Of a stretch of 32,185 nt of DNA, positions 17,269-25,730 are shown piece by piece. Numbering within the stretch: the first letter of the stretch is position 1; the number at the start of each line of letters is the position of its first letter. Made by a program: the position numbers and the translations under genes. Under the pieces are notes generated by a model. That model ran no database searches, was not told where the DNA came from, and saw only the letters and a list, made by a program, of their open reading frames with translations. The stretch covers positions 1 to 32,185 of the forward strand of contig JAESTD010000339.1 of assembly GCA_016763755.1 (NCBI GenBank), given 5' to 3'. The stretch comes from Mucilaginibacter sp. (lineage in GTDB: Bacteria > Bacteroidota > Bacteroidia > Sphingobacteriales > Sphingobacteriaceae).

Positions 17269-17454
17269 ATGCAGACAGAAAAGGATAATGCGCCCATTGA
17301 GAACCTTATGGGGCCAGCCGATTTAGCACACACAGACGCCGACGGTGCAAATGCCGGAAAAGATGCCGTTCAGGAAAATCTGGAAGGCGCTGAGCCATCG
17401 AAAGAAGAAACGGAGGTTGATCCGAAAGATGCAGACCTCAGCCGGAGCGAATAG
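17269..17454 (+). CDS. small acidic hypothetical protein, 61 residues
   Basis: I do not recognise this sequence as a named family. The product (MQTEKDNAPIENLMGPADLA at the start, DADLSRSE at the end) is rich in Glu, Asp, Ala, Gly and Lys, has no Cys, Trp, Tyr or Phe and no hydrophobic core, and should be disordered. It is divergent from the susC operon and lies 474 bp before the membrane-tethered regulator. A hairpin with arms GCTGGC (17461-17466) and GCCAGC (17480-17485) starts just after the stop but lacks a T-run. No clear promoter was found, so it may be a chance frame. Confidence 0.45.
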   Translation: MQTEKDNAPIENLMGPADLAHTDADGANAGKDAVQENLEGAEPSKEETEVDPKDADLSRSE

Positions 17455-17485
17455 GATTTTGCTGGCAGTGGGGTTAGCAGCCAGC

Positions 17486-17855
17486 TAAGTGCCTAGCGTT
17501 TAGGATCAAGAGATGATTTTTGCGCCGAAATGGTTATCGCATCACGCTCCAGCCATTACAGCGTATAGACATGTTTAGATTCCATACAAAGCCTAAGGAA
17601 TTAAAGTGGTTTGGAGTAACGGTTAGAAAACCTGTTGTATGATGTTCATTTTTTAATTTCGTGGCGGCGCTAAAAGTATCGGGGGACTGCGATTTTTACC
17701 GAATTTAACCTGAATGTTGTATTTGAACACTGAATATATTGAAAAGAGAAGAGATGAGCACTGGACAACAAACAGAGGTGTGCTTTTGCCTCTTAGTTCG
17801 TAAGGTCGGGCGGTGCGCTGTCTTGCCTGATCTAAAATTGTCTCAGGTTACTAAC
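17486..17855. other. intergenic region upstream of the regulator gene
   Basis: About 370 bases without a recognised gene. The sequence GCTTTTGCCTC/TTAGTTCG region and neighbours give no clear RNA fold. One isolated TTAACC (17705-17710) is present but is not part of an array. The 3' end leads into the promoter region described next. Confidence 0.35.
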
Positions 17856-17880
17856 TTGCCGACCCATCTAATGCAAAAAG

Positions 17881-17920
17881 CTTAGATTTGAAATTGTTTC
17901 ATACGAAACTACTTAGATTT
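17881..17920 (+). promoter_or_regulatory. promoter and direct repeat upstream of the membrane-tethered regulator
   Basis: CTTAGATTT occurs twice, at 17881-17889 and 17912-17920, 31 bp apart (three helical turns). The first copy with the following G gives TAGATTTG (17883-17890), a perfect TAnnTTTG -7 element, with TTG at 17856-17858 as a loosely spaced -33 box. The second copy ends 8 bp before the ATG. It may be an autoregulatory site, or the second copy may be an alternative -7 element. Confidence 0.4.
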
Positions 17921-17928
17921 CGTTACCA

Positions 17929-20466
17929 ATGTCACTTCGTTCGAAACTCGTTTTAATCATTTTGCTCTCGTTTACTTTTTGCGCCTTGCAAGGGCGTGGG
18001 CAGGGCCTGCAGTTCAATTCTAACGACAGCCTCATGAGCAGGCGTACGTCTTATACCGTATTCAGGGAAGCTCCGACCTTTCATGATAGCTTTCAAATGA
18101 CGTTTGATCTGTCCCTTTGGGATAACGATCATTTGGGCTATGTTTTTAACATAACCGATACAAAAAATAACTCCTATAGCTTAACCTACATCTTTAATCA
18201 CAACGGCTCGCCAACGCTGAATTTTAATATTGATAGCAAAAGCAATAAAATAGAAATACCCCTCAATATTGATCTGCTTAAGCGCCGGAAGTGGATGAGG
18301 GTTAAGGTAATTGTTGATCTTTTAAAAAACAGCGTAGAAATCAACATAAACAGCAAATCTTACCGCGCAATTGGTTTCGGGTTTGATAAAAGTATTACAC
18401 CTAAAATAAGTTTCGGGCTAAATCCGCACTACTCGGATGTGCCTAAAATGGCTATCAAAGATCTTACTGTAAGTAGTCACGAAGATAGCTATCATTTTCC
18501 GCTTGATGAATGGAAGGGAAACATTGTACATGCTGATGATGGCGAAACCTTGGGTTTTGTGGATCATCCCAAGTGGCTTATCAATGGGTCGTTCTTTTGG
18601 GCTTTAAAGTTTAAGCGGAATTTTAAAGAAGTGGCAGGGCTCAATTTTAATGATGCCACGCAACAATTACTGATGTTCAAAAGTGATTCTGTAGTTCGCT
18701 ACAATTTACAAACAGAAGGCATAGATGCAAAACCGTACGCCAACGCCAACCCGATAAAGCTGTTCCTGGGTAAAAGTTTTTTAAATGCGGATCAGGGGAA
18801 GCTCTACGTATACGAAGTGCAGCCGCGGGATACTGCCAATAGTATTGTCTCGCTGGATTTAAATACACTCCTATGGGAACGGATTGGTAAAGCCTCTACA
18901 AAGGATCAACGGCATCACCACAATATCTTCCAAGATCATACGGGCCGTAATTTTTATCTTTTTGGAGGTTACGGTTCTTTCTCTTACCACAATGATTTTC
19001 TTGCATATAACAAAGCGACTGATACATGGGAAGCCGTAAGTTTTAAAGGCGACACCATTTTACCACGATTTTTTGCTGGCAGCAGCAAGGCTGACCATAA
19101 AAACGAGGTTTATATTTTTGGCGGGTATGGAAATCAATCCGGCAACCAGATCGTCGGGGGGCGGCATTTTTATGACCTGTACAGGGTAGATCTTAACAGC
19201 AGAACCATCAAAAAGATTTGGGAGATCAAACCTCCGGGAGAGTCCTTTGTACCTGCCAACAATCTTATCGTTTCAAAAGATGGCAAGTATTTTTACGCCC
19301 TTTGCTATCCGCATGAGAAACCTAAGACAGCACTGCGTTTATATAAGTTTTCTATCAAAGATGGGTCGTACGAAGTCGTAAGTGGTATTTTACCGGTAAC
19401 ATCGGAGCGTATTGAGAGCGATTTTAATTTGTTCTACGATGCTAAGCAGGACGAGTTTGTTTGCACTGCCCAGGAATTTACCTCGCCCGACCAGTCTTCG
19501 ATCCGCATTTATACCCTAACCGCCCCGCCAATAGAACAGAGCGTTTACCTAGCATCTTTAAAGCCCGCAAACAGTGGCATGAAAACCCGCTATATATACG
19601 TTATCGTCGGTGCCCTGTTATTGCTGACGGTTTTTTCAGCTATCTATCTGGTCAGAATAAGGAGTTATCACAACGTACCCCTAAAAAGCGAAGATGACAG
19701 TCGACCGTTTTATAAAACTAATAACATTGAAACCGAGAAAAGACCTGATAGTGTCTACCTATTCGGTGAGTTTACGGCATATGATAAATCCGGAAAAGAT
19801 ATTACGTATTTATTTAGTCCTAAAATAAAACAACTTTTTATCTTACTGCTACTCAACAGTAAGGATGGACAAGGTGTTGTCCCAAAAAAGATATCCGCCA
19901 CACTTTGGCCTGATAAGGAAATAACCAAAACCAAAAATATTCGCGGTGTAACCATCAATCACCTGCGCAGCATTATTGCAGATATCAATGGCCTGGAGCT
20001 AACATTTGTAAATGATACCTACCGCTTTTTATTCAGCAACGGCTTCCAGTGCGACTATTTCAAATTATCAGCTGAGCTTGGTCGTCTGCAATGCGGCGAA
20101 ATATCAGCAGCGCAGTTAGTTGAAGAACAGTTTGGGTTATTTGCCCGGGGGGCATTATTGCGTGATGTTCCTGAGCACTGGCTGGATGATTTTAAACAAA
20201 ACCATGAAGAGCTGTTGCTCAGCATTATCCTGCCGGAGGTAAAGCGTATTTACGAAACCGGTAAGCACAAACATGCTCTTGAACTAGCCCGCTTGACCTT
20301 AGCTATGGATCCCTTTAATGACGTCGCTATCAAATACAAATTGAAGGCGCTTCGCAGAATAAAGGGCGTAGAGTATGCCCGCAAAACTTACGACGATTTT
20401 GCTGCTGATTACGAGCGATCATTAGGCAGCCCATATGCCATTCCGTTTGAGAAGATCTGCAAATGA
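17929..20466 (+). CDS. membrane-tethered SARP-like regulator with LamG- and Kelch-like periplasmic sensor
   Basis: An 845-residue protein that appears to sense a periplasmic cue and bind DNA directly. In order: signal peptide (1-25); LamG/concanavalin-like beta domain (~45-185); beta-propeller with Kelch-like motifs FYLFGGYG (342-349) and VYIFGGYG (394-401) spanning ~220-535; one transmembrane helix (555-577, YIYVIVGALLLLTVFSAIYL); linker; winged helix (~605-705) with KIKQLFILLLLNSKDGQGV, ATLWPDKEITKTKNIRGVTI and NHLRSIIADINGLEL; then a helical BTAD-like region (~705-840) with ALELARLTLAMDPFNDVAIK and a YDDFAADYERSLG ending. This output half resembles SARP/AfsR activators, but sits at the C-terminus after a membrane helix. 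There is no kinase or receiver. It directly precedes the GH76 PUL and is the likely activator of that locus. Function is inferred, not known. Confidence 0.82.
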   Translation: MSLRSKLVLIILLSFTFCALQGRGQGLQFNSNDSLMSRRTSYTVFREAPTFHDSFQMTFDLSLWDNDHLGYVFNITDTKNNSYSLTYIFNHNGSPTLNFNIDSKSNKIEIPLNIDLLKRRKWMRVKVIVDLLKNSVEININSKSYRAIGFGFDKSITPKISFGLNPHYSDVPKMAIKDLTVSSHEDSYHFPLDEWKGNIVHADDGETLGFVDHPKWLINGSFFWALKFKRNFKEVAGLNFNDATQQLLMFKSDSVVRYNLQTEGIDAKPYANANPIKLFLGKSFLNADQGKLYVYEVQPRDTANSIVSLDLNTLLWERIGKASTKDQRHHHNIFQDHTGRNFYLFGGYGSFSYHNDFLAYNKATDTWEAVSFKGDTILPRFFAGSSKADHKNEVYIFGGYGNQSGNQIVGGRHFYDLYRVDLNSRTIKKIWEIKPPGESFVPANNLIVSKDGKYFYALCYPHEKPKTALRLYKFSIKDGSYEVVSGILPVTSERIESDFNLFYDAKQDEFVCTAQEFTSPDQSSIRIYTLTAPPIEQSVYLASLKPANSGMKTRYIYVIVGALLLLTVFSAIYLVRIRSYHNVPLKSEDDSRPFYKTNNIETEKRPDSVYLFGEFTAYDKSGKDITYLFSPKIKQLFILLLLNSKDGQGVVPKKISATLWPDKEITKTKNIRGVTINHLRSIIADINGLELTFVNDTYRFLFSNGFQCDYFKLSAELGRLQCGEISAAQLVEEQFGLFARGALLRDVPEHWLDDFKQNHEELLLSIILPEVKRIYETGKHKHALELARLTLAMDPFNDVAIKYKLKALRRIKGVEYARKTYDDFAADYERSLGSPYAIPFEKICK

Positions 20467-20490
20467 TCTTATCGTGCTCGGCACATTATC

Positions 20491-20515
20491 TCACGGTTAA
20501 AAATATCACGGTTAA
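20491..20515. promoter_or_regulatory. tandem TCACGGTTAA repeats upstream of the PUL susC
   Basis: TCACGGTTAA occurs at 20491-20500 and 20506-20515 (15-bp period). GGTTAA is the reverse complement of TTAACC, so these may be opposite-strand copies of the box in the adjacent heptamer array. They lie ~60-80 bp upstream of the -7 element. Confidence 0.5.
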
Positions 20516-20531
20516 CGAAAAATATAACGTC

Positions 20532-20562
20532 TTAACCCGAAAGTTAACCCATCTGTTAATCC
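20532..20562 (+). promoter_or_regulatory. three TTAACCC-type heptamers at 12-bp period (candidate activator site)
   Basis: TTAACCC at 20532-20538, TTAACCC at 20544-20550 and TTAATCC at 20556-20562 are direct repeats with 5-bp spacers. The last ends 9 bp before the -7 element TATACTTG. Actinobacterial SARPs bind heptamer repeats at an 11-bp period ending about 8 bp before the -10 box, so the layout is closely analogous. The likely binder is the regulator encoded just upstream. Confidence 0.65.
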
Positions 20563-20571
20563 ATCAAAGTT

Positions 20572-20579
20572 TATACTTG
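20572..20579 (+). promoter_or_regulatory. -7 promoter element of the PUL susC operon
   Basis: TATACTTG differs from TAnnTTTG at one position. The place where a -33 TTTG would sit (~20548-20552) reads CCCAT, inside the heptamer array, so the promoter appears activator-dependent. A further CGGTTAA (20585-20591) lies at the predicted transcription start. The leader to the ATG at 20658 would be ~70 nt. Confidence 0.5.
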
Positions 20580-20657
20580 TTCACCGGTTAACGAACTGCA
20601 GGCCGTAACCAGGGCTTGTCTGCCGGTATTTATAAACCAATTTTAACCAATTATTCT

Positions 20658-23600
20658 ATGGATGAAAACTCTACCAACTATGGTGTGCGCCATTGCGCGC
20701 GCTATGTTGCAAAGATGAGGGGGAGTATGGCTTTTTGCTTGCTATCGTTCTGGTTTTTGCTGCTGTGCATGAATGTAAGTGCACAAGTCACGCCGGTTAC
20801 GGGTGTAGTGTCGGACCAGTCGGGTGTTCTGCCCGGTGTGTCTGTTGCGGTTAAAGGAACTACAACAGGTGCTGTTACGGATATTAACGGCAAATATGTC
20901 CTCAATGTAGCCAGTGGTCAAACACTTATATTCAGCTTTCTGGGTTATGCTACCCAAGAGATTGTTTATGGTGGCCAAAGGCAATTGAATGTAAAGCTTG
21001 CAACAAATGCCTCAACCTTAAACGAAGTTGTTGTTGTAGGTTATGGTACGCAACGCAAAGCTACGCTTACCGGGTCGGTAGCCAGTGTCACCGGAAGCGA
21101 GATCACCACAACTAAAAATGAGAACGTCTTAAACTCTTTAACCGGTAAGGTTGCGGGTTTAAGGGTCACCCAAAATTCGGCCGAACCCGGCTCATTTGAT
21201 AACTCTTTCAGTATACGTGGTTTCGGCGACCCACTTGTGGTGATCGACGGGGTTCCCCGCGATAACATTACCCGCCTGGATCCGAATGACATCGAAAGTG
21301 TATCGGTACTTAAAGATGCATCTGCCGCTATCTACGGCGTGCGTGCGGCAAACGGCGTGATATTGGTAACCACCAAACGCGGCAAAAAAGGAACGCTTGA
21401 ACTTAGTTATTCCGGCACCTACGGCTTACAGGTACCATCTGGCTTGCCTAAACCGGTTGGCGCGTTAGATTTTATGACGCTCGTTAACGAACAGCTATTG
21501 CACAACGTTAACGGCGGCCAGGTGAAATATTCCCAGACAGATTTTGAGGCCTTCCGAAACGGTACCCGCGCCAGTACAGATTGGTACACCCCGGTCATCA
21601 AAAACAGTGTACCGCAATCGCAGCACAATTTAAATGCCATGGGTGGCAGTGAAAATACCACTTACTTTGTTAGCATGGGTATCACCCAGCAGGATGGTTT
21701 TTTGCGCAGTAACGATCTTAATTACAAACGTTACAACCTGCGCTCTAACTTAACTACCCGCATTACCAAAAATTTAAGTGTCGATGTAAACATCAACGGA
21801 ACACTTGATGAGAAAAACCAACCATACCAGGATGCTTGGTGGATCATCCGCTCGTTTTGGCGCCAAGTACCGACGCAGTCTGTTTATGCCAACAACAACC
21901 CGGCTTATCTGAACATTGGCGAGGTGGATGGCAGTAATCCGGTGGCCCTTGCAGATGCAGATGTGAACGGTTACCGTAAGTATACTAACCGCTGGCTGCA
22001 ATCGCAGGTATCTGCAACGTGGCAAATCCCTTACCTGAAGGGCTTAAGCGCTAAGGGTTTATTTGCTTACGATTACTATCATTCTAACAATAAGCTTTAC
22101 CAAAAAACTTATAATCAGTACACCTACGACGCCAACAGCGATACATACAGGCCTACAGCTTACCAGTCGCCAGCCACCATTCGTAATGAGTCGTTTGAGC
22201 GCCCGGGCACGCTTATGCAGTTATCGTTGAATTACGACCATACCTTTGGCGATCACAGCTTTACCGGTTTGTTGTTGTATGAAGAGAATCACCGCCAGCA
22301 GGACAACTTCTACGCACAGCGTGAACTATCCCTGCCTGTCGACCAGATATTTGCCGGTAATGCACAAAACCAGATAGGTTCTGCTAATACCGGTGACATC
22401 TACGACTATGTGAACAAATCGGTAGTGGGTCGTATCAATTACAACTACAAATCCAAATACCTGGCAGAGGTCAGCTTCCGCCAGGATGGCTCCTCGCGTT
22501 TTTCACCGACAAAACGATGGGGTTTTTTCCCGGCAGCCTCTGTCGGATGGCGGATAACCCAGGAAGATTTCTGGAAGAACAGTGGCCTTTCATTTATAAA
22601 TGACCTGAAACTAAGGGCGGCTTACGGTAAAGTGGGTGATGATTCTGCTTTGGCCTACCAGTTTCTTACCGGCTACCGTTATCCCGCAAATGGCTCCAAC
22701 AACCAACTGCCGCCAGGCTCCGTGTTTGACGGCACATTTGTAAACGCCGTTGAAAACCTGGGTATAGCTAACCAAAACCTTACTTGGTTCAATGCCGAAA
22801 CCTACAATATCGGAGTAGATGCCGAAGCGTGGAATGGATTGATAGGCGCTACCTTCAACGTGTTCAGACGCGATCGGTCAGGCTTGTTAGGGACGCAGAT
22901 CTTAAATTTGCCAAGTGTGGTAGGTGCAACCCTGCCGCAGGAAAACCTGAACAGCGACAGAACACAAGGTTTTGAGATAGAGCTGAGTCACCGCAACCAT
23001 ATCGGCGCATTCAATTATAACATTCGCGGTAACGTTGCTTTTGCGCGCACGAAGAACCGCACCGTCGTACAAGCGCGTTTCGGAAATTCACAGCTCAACT
23101 GGCATAACAACCAGAATAATCGCTGGAACAATATTTATTGGGGCTATGGCGCGGGAGGTCGCTATACCAACTACCAGGACATCCTGAATAACAATCAGTT
23201 CGTATCACGCAACGCGGTGGTAGGTGATTACATTTACCAGGATTGGAACGGCGACGGACAGATCACTGGCGATGACGTACACCCAATTGCTTACAACAGC
23301 GCTCCGCTCACAAACTTCGGTTTAACGATTGGCGGCTCTTATAAAGGGTTCGATTTTAACATGGTCTGGCAAGGTGCTACCGGTGTTACGGTATCCTACC
23401 AGGAGCAATTAAATATCCCATTATGGGGAGGGGGCAGTGCATTAGCAATGTTTATGGACCGGTATCACCCTACAGACCCTAATGCGGATCCGTACAATCC
23501 TAATACCATATGGACCCCTGGTAGTTATGCTTTAACAGGCACCACTGCCGATGTTAATTCGATGTTTAACATCCAGGATGCCTCGTATGTGAGGTTAAAA

Positions 23601-23801
23601 TCTGCTGAAATAGGCTACAGCCTATCGCCCGGTGCGATCAGAAAGATCGGCATCAAAGGCGCGCGGATATTTGTCAACGGTTATAACGTGCTGACGTTTA
23701 CCGGTGTCAAGTACCTTGATCCGGAGCACCCATCATCAACCTATGGTTACCTGTACCCGCTCAATAAGACCTTTTCATTAGGTGTCAATGTTAAGCTTTA
23801 A
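20658..23801 (+). CDS. SusC/RagA-family TonB-linked outer-membrane transporter
   Basis: A ~1047-residue TonB-dependent glycan transporter. From the ATG at 20658 there is a 43-residue extended signal peptide (hydrophobic core MAFCLLSFWFLLLCMNVSAQ); ATGs at 20715 and 20727 are alternatives that leave only the core. Next come a carboxypeptidase-regulatory-like domain (~45-120: VTGVVSDQSGVLPGVSVAVKG, then FSFLGYATQE), the VVVGYGTQRKATLTGSV TonB-box region, the plug (FSIRGFGDPLVVIDGVPRD, SVSVLKDASAAIYGVRAANG) and a long beta-barrel ending SLGVNVKL. No STN domain. It is the first structural gene of the PUL; SusD follows after 11 bp. Confidence 0.95.
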   Translation: MDENSTNYGVRHCARYVAKMRGSMAFCLLSFWFLLLCMNVSAQVTPVTGVVSDQSGVLPGVSVAVKGTTTGAVTDINGKYVLNVASGQTLIFSFLGYATQEIVYGGQRQLNVKLATNASTLNEVVVVGYGTQRKATLTGSVASVTGSEITTTKNENVLNSLTGKVAGLRVTQNSAEPGSFDNSFSIRGFGDPLVVIDGVPRDNITRLDPNDIESVSVLKDASAAIYGVRAANGVILVTTKRGKKGTLELSYSGTYGLQVPSGLPKPVGALDFMTLVNEQLLHNVNGGQVKYSQTDFEAFRNGTRASTDWYTPVIKNSVPQSQHNLNAMGGSENTTYFVSMGITQQDGFLRSNDLNYKRYNLRSNLTTRITKNLSVDVNINGTLDEKNQPYQDAWWIIRSFWRQVPTQSVYANNNPAYLNIGEVDGSNPVALADADVNGYRKYTNRWLQSQVSATWQIPYLKGLSAKGLFAYDYYHSNNKLYQKTYNQYTYDANSDTYRPTAYQSPATIRNESFERPGTLMQLSLNYDHTFGDHSFTGLLLYEENHRQQDNFYAQRELSLPVDQIFAGNAQNQIGSANTGDIYDYVNKSVVGRINYNYKSKYLAEVSFRQDGSSRFSPTKRWGFFPAASVGWRITQEDFWKNSGLSFINDLKLRAAYGKVGDDSALAYQFLTGYRYPANGSNNQLPPGSVFDGTFVNAVENLGIANQNLTWFNAETYNIGVDAEAWNGLIGATFNVFRRDRSGLLGTQILNLPSVVGATLPQENLNSDRTQGFEIELSHRNHIGAFNYNIRGNVAFARTKNRTVVQARFGNSQLNWHNNQNNRWNNIYWGYGAGGRYTNYQDILNNNQFVSRNAVVGDYIYQDWNGDGQITGDDVHPIAYNSAPLTNFGLTIGGSYKGFDFNMVWQGATGVTVSYQEQLNIPLWGGGSALAMFMDRYHPTDPNADPYNPNTIWTPGSYALTGTTADVNSMFNIQDASYVRLKSAEIGYSLSPGAIRKIGIKGARIFVNGYNVLTFTGVKYLDPEHPSSTYGYLYPLNKTFSLGVNVKL

Positions 23802-23812
23802 ATTTTATCAAC

Positions 23813-25720
23813 ATGAAAAAAACGATATACACTGCACTTTGCTTTTTAATATGCTGGACAACGGCCTGTAAAAAGCTTGATGTACCGCCAATCAATATCA
23901 TACAGGATAAAGACGTATTAAGCAACGCTGGTGGCGTGCAAGCTTACATGGCCCGTCTTTACGCACAATTACCTATTGAGGATTTCAGATATTCGCCTGA
24001 GCGTGGCTTAAATTTCTTCTGGATCATCAGCCCGTTCCCTGCGGTTACGGGCGAGGCGCTTAGCCGCGACCAGCGTGGGGCCATGCAGGAAAACGTCAAC
24101 GAATCGCCGTGGGCGGATTGCTACCGGCTGGTGCGGGATGTAGATTACTTTTTAGAGAACATAGACCAGTACAGCAGTGACTTTAGTGAAGCGCAAGTCA
24201 ACGGTTGGAAAGGGGAGGCTCGCTTTATACGTGCCGCAACTTACTTTGCCCTGGTTAAACGTTATGGTGGTGTTCCTTTGGTCGATAAGGTTTTACAATA
24301 CCCATCCAACGATCTGGAAGGGTTGAATATGGCGCGGGCATCAGAAGAAGCTTCCTACGATTTCATCGCTGCCGACCTGGATTACGCCTACCAAAATATG
24401 AGCGAAACCAACCAGGCGGGTCGTGCAAATAAATATGCTGCTGCCGGCTTCAAATCAAGGGTAATGTTATTTGCAGGTTCTATCGCCAAATACAACAATA
24501 TTACTTTAATCGATGGGGGCGCCCGTATATGTGGTATCCCGTCATCAAAGGCAGTTACGTATTTTAAAGCCGCTTGCGATGCCGCCAAACTGCTTGATGG
24601 AAAATACAGCCTTTATAAGAAAACATGGGCAGCAGGCGACAAAGAAGCCCAATACCAAAACTTTGTTAACTTGTTTTTTGATGCCAGCAGTCCTGAAAAT
24701 ATTTTTGTAAAACAATATCACTACCCTGAATCGGTTCATGGTTATGATGCTTACAACGTTCCGCGTCAATTGATGGGTGCAAATGGTTATTCCGCAGAGG
24801 TTAATCCCACGCTGGATTATGTTGAACTACTTGATGGCCTGCCTAAAAACAGCGACGGCACATTAAAAACCACCACTGCCGGTAAGTATGATCTGTACAC
24901 CAACACTATGGACCTGTTTGCCAACGCCGAGCCGCGTTTACGGGCCACCGTTGTTTTACCCGGCGACCAGCTGAAAGGGCAAAGTATCGAGATCCGTCGT
25001 GGTATCTATACCGGAAGCTCTGCGGGCGGTATAACTCCGCTATTACCGGCCGGTTCAACAGCCAATTACCCAACGGCAGATATTGTCCAATCATCAAACG
25101 CCAACCAGACCCCTTACAAACTACCCGATGGTACAACCATGAATCCTGCAGGTCTAAGCGGGATATTCACAGGCGATGGTACCTGCGCTATTTCAGGCTT
25201 TTCTATACGCAAGTGGTTGGTGCCGGATAAACCTACATCAGAAGTTTTGGAGAACCGCTCTGACCAGACCTGGATAGAAATGCGTTACGCCGAAGTGCTT
25301 TTGAATTATGCCGAAGCTGCTTGGGAACTAAACAGCCTGGGGCAAAACGGCACTTACTTATCCGATGCGATGACCGCTATTAACCAGATACGTGAACGTG
25401 CAGGCGCAACATCGCTTACGGGCGCGGGCGATCTGCTAAGCGTTGACGCTATCAGGAAAGAAAGAAGGAAAGAGCTTGGTTTTGAAAACAAAATATGGTG
25501 GGATATGCGCAGATGGAGGACTGCCGATAAAGAGCAAAATGCAACATTGTACCGTGTGCTGATGCCGTTTTACGCTGCCAATGATAAGAAATATTTCTTT
25601 GATGCCCGTACTGATGAGCGCAATGTAAGATACACTTTCGATGTGCGCTGGTACTATGAGCAGATCCCTAACGGAGAGATACAAAAAAGCCAAAAGTTAG
25701 TTCAAAACCCAGGTTATTAA
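23813..25720 (+). CDS. SusD/RagB-family glycan-binding lipoprotein
   Basis: A 635-residue outer-membrane lipoprotein with a lipobox Cys at residue 19 (MKKTIYTALCFLICWTTAC), followed by KKLDVPPINIIQDKDVLSNA. Helical SusD_RagB segments are visible: ARFIRAATYFALVKRYGGVPLVDK, ANKYAAAGFKSRVMLFAGS and EMRYAEVLLNYAEAAWELN, with the C-terminal region ending in RKERRKELGFENKIWWDMRRWRTADK-type sequence (near residues 543-569). It should cap the SusC channel and hold oligosaccharide. It is longer than many SusD proteins (500-600). DUF3823 lipoprotein follows after 10 bp. Confidence 0.95.
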   Translation: MKKTIYTALCFLICWTTACKKLDVPPINIIQDKDVLSNAGGVQAYMARLYAQLPIEDFRYSPERGLNFFWIISPFPAVTGEALSRDQRGAMQENVNESPWADCYRLVRDVDYFLENIDQYSSDFSEAQVNGWKGEARFIRAATYFALVKRYGGVPLVDKVLQYPSNDLEGLNMARASEEASYDFIAADLDYAYQNMSETNQAGRANKYAAAGFKSRVMLFAGSIAKYNNITLIDGGARICGIPSSKAVTYFKAACDAAKLLDGKYSLYKKTWAAGDKEAQYQNFVNLFFDASSPENIFVKQYHYPESVHGYDAYNVPRQLMGANGYSAEVNPTLDYVELLDGLPKNSDGTLKTTTAGKYDLYTNTMDLFANAEPRLRATVVLPGDQLKGQSIEIRRGIYTGSSAGGITPLLPAGSTANYPTADIVQSSNANQTPYKLPDGTTMNPAGLSGIFTGDGTCAISGFSIRKWLVPDKPTSEVLENRSDQTWIEMRYAEVLLNYAEAAWELNSLGQNGTYLSDAMTAINQIRERAGATSLTGAGDLLSVDAIRKERRKELGFENKIWWDMRRWRTADKEQNATLYRVLMPFYAANDKKYFFDARTDERNVRYTFDVRWYYEQIPNGEIQKSQKLVQNPGY

Positions 25721-25730
25721 TTCAAAGTTC

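Noticed and set aside
17929-20466. Kelch protein as a secreted galactose oxidase-type enzyme
   Set aside because: The transmembrane helix and C-terminal winged helix show a regulator; no copper-site motif was seen.
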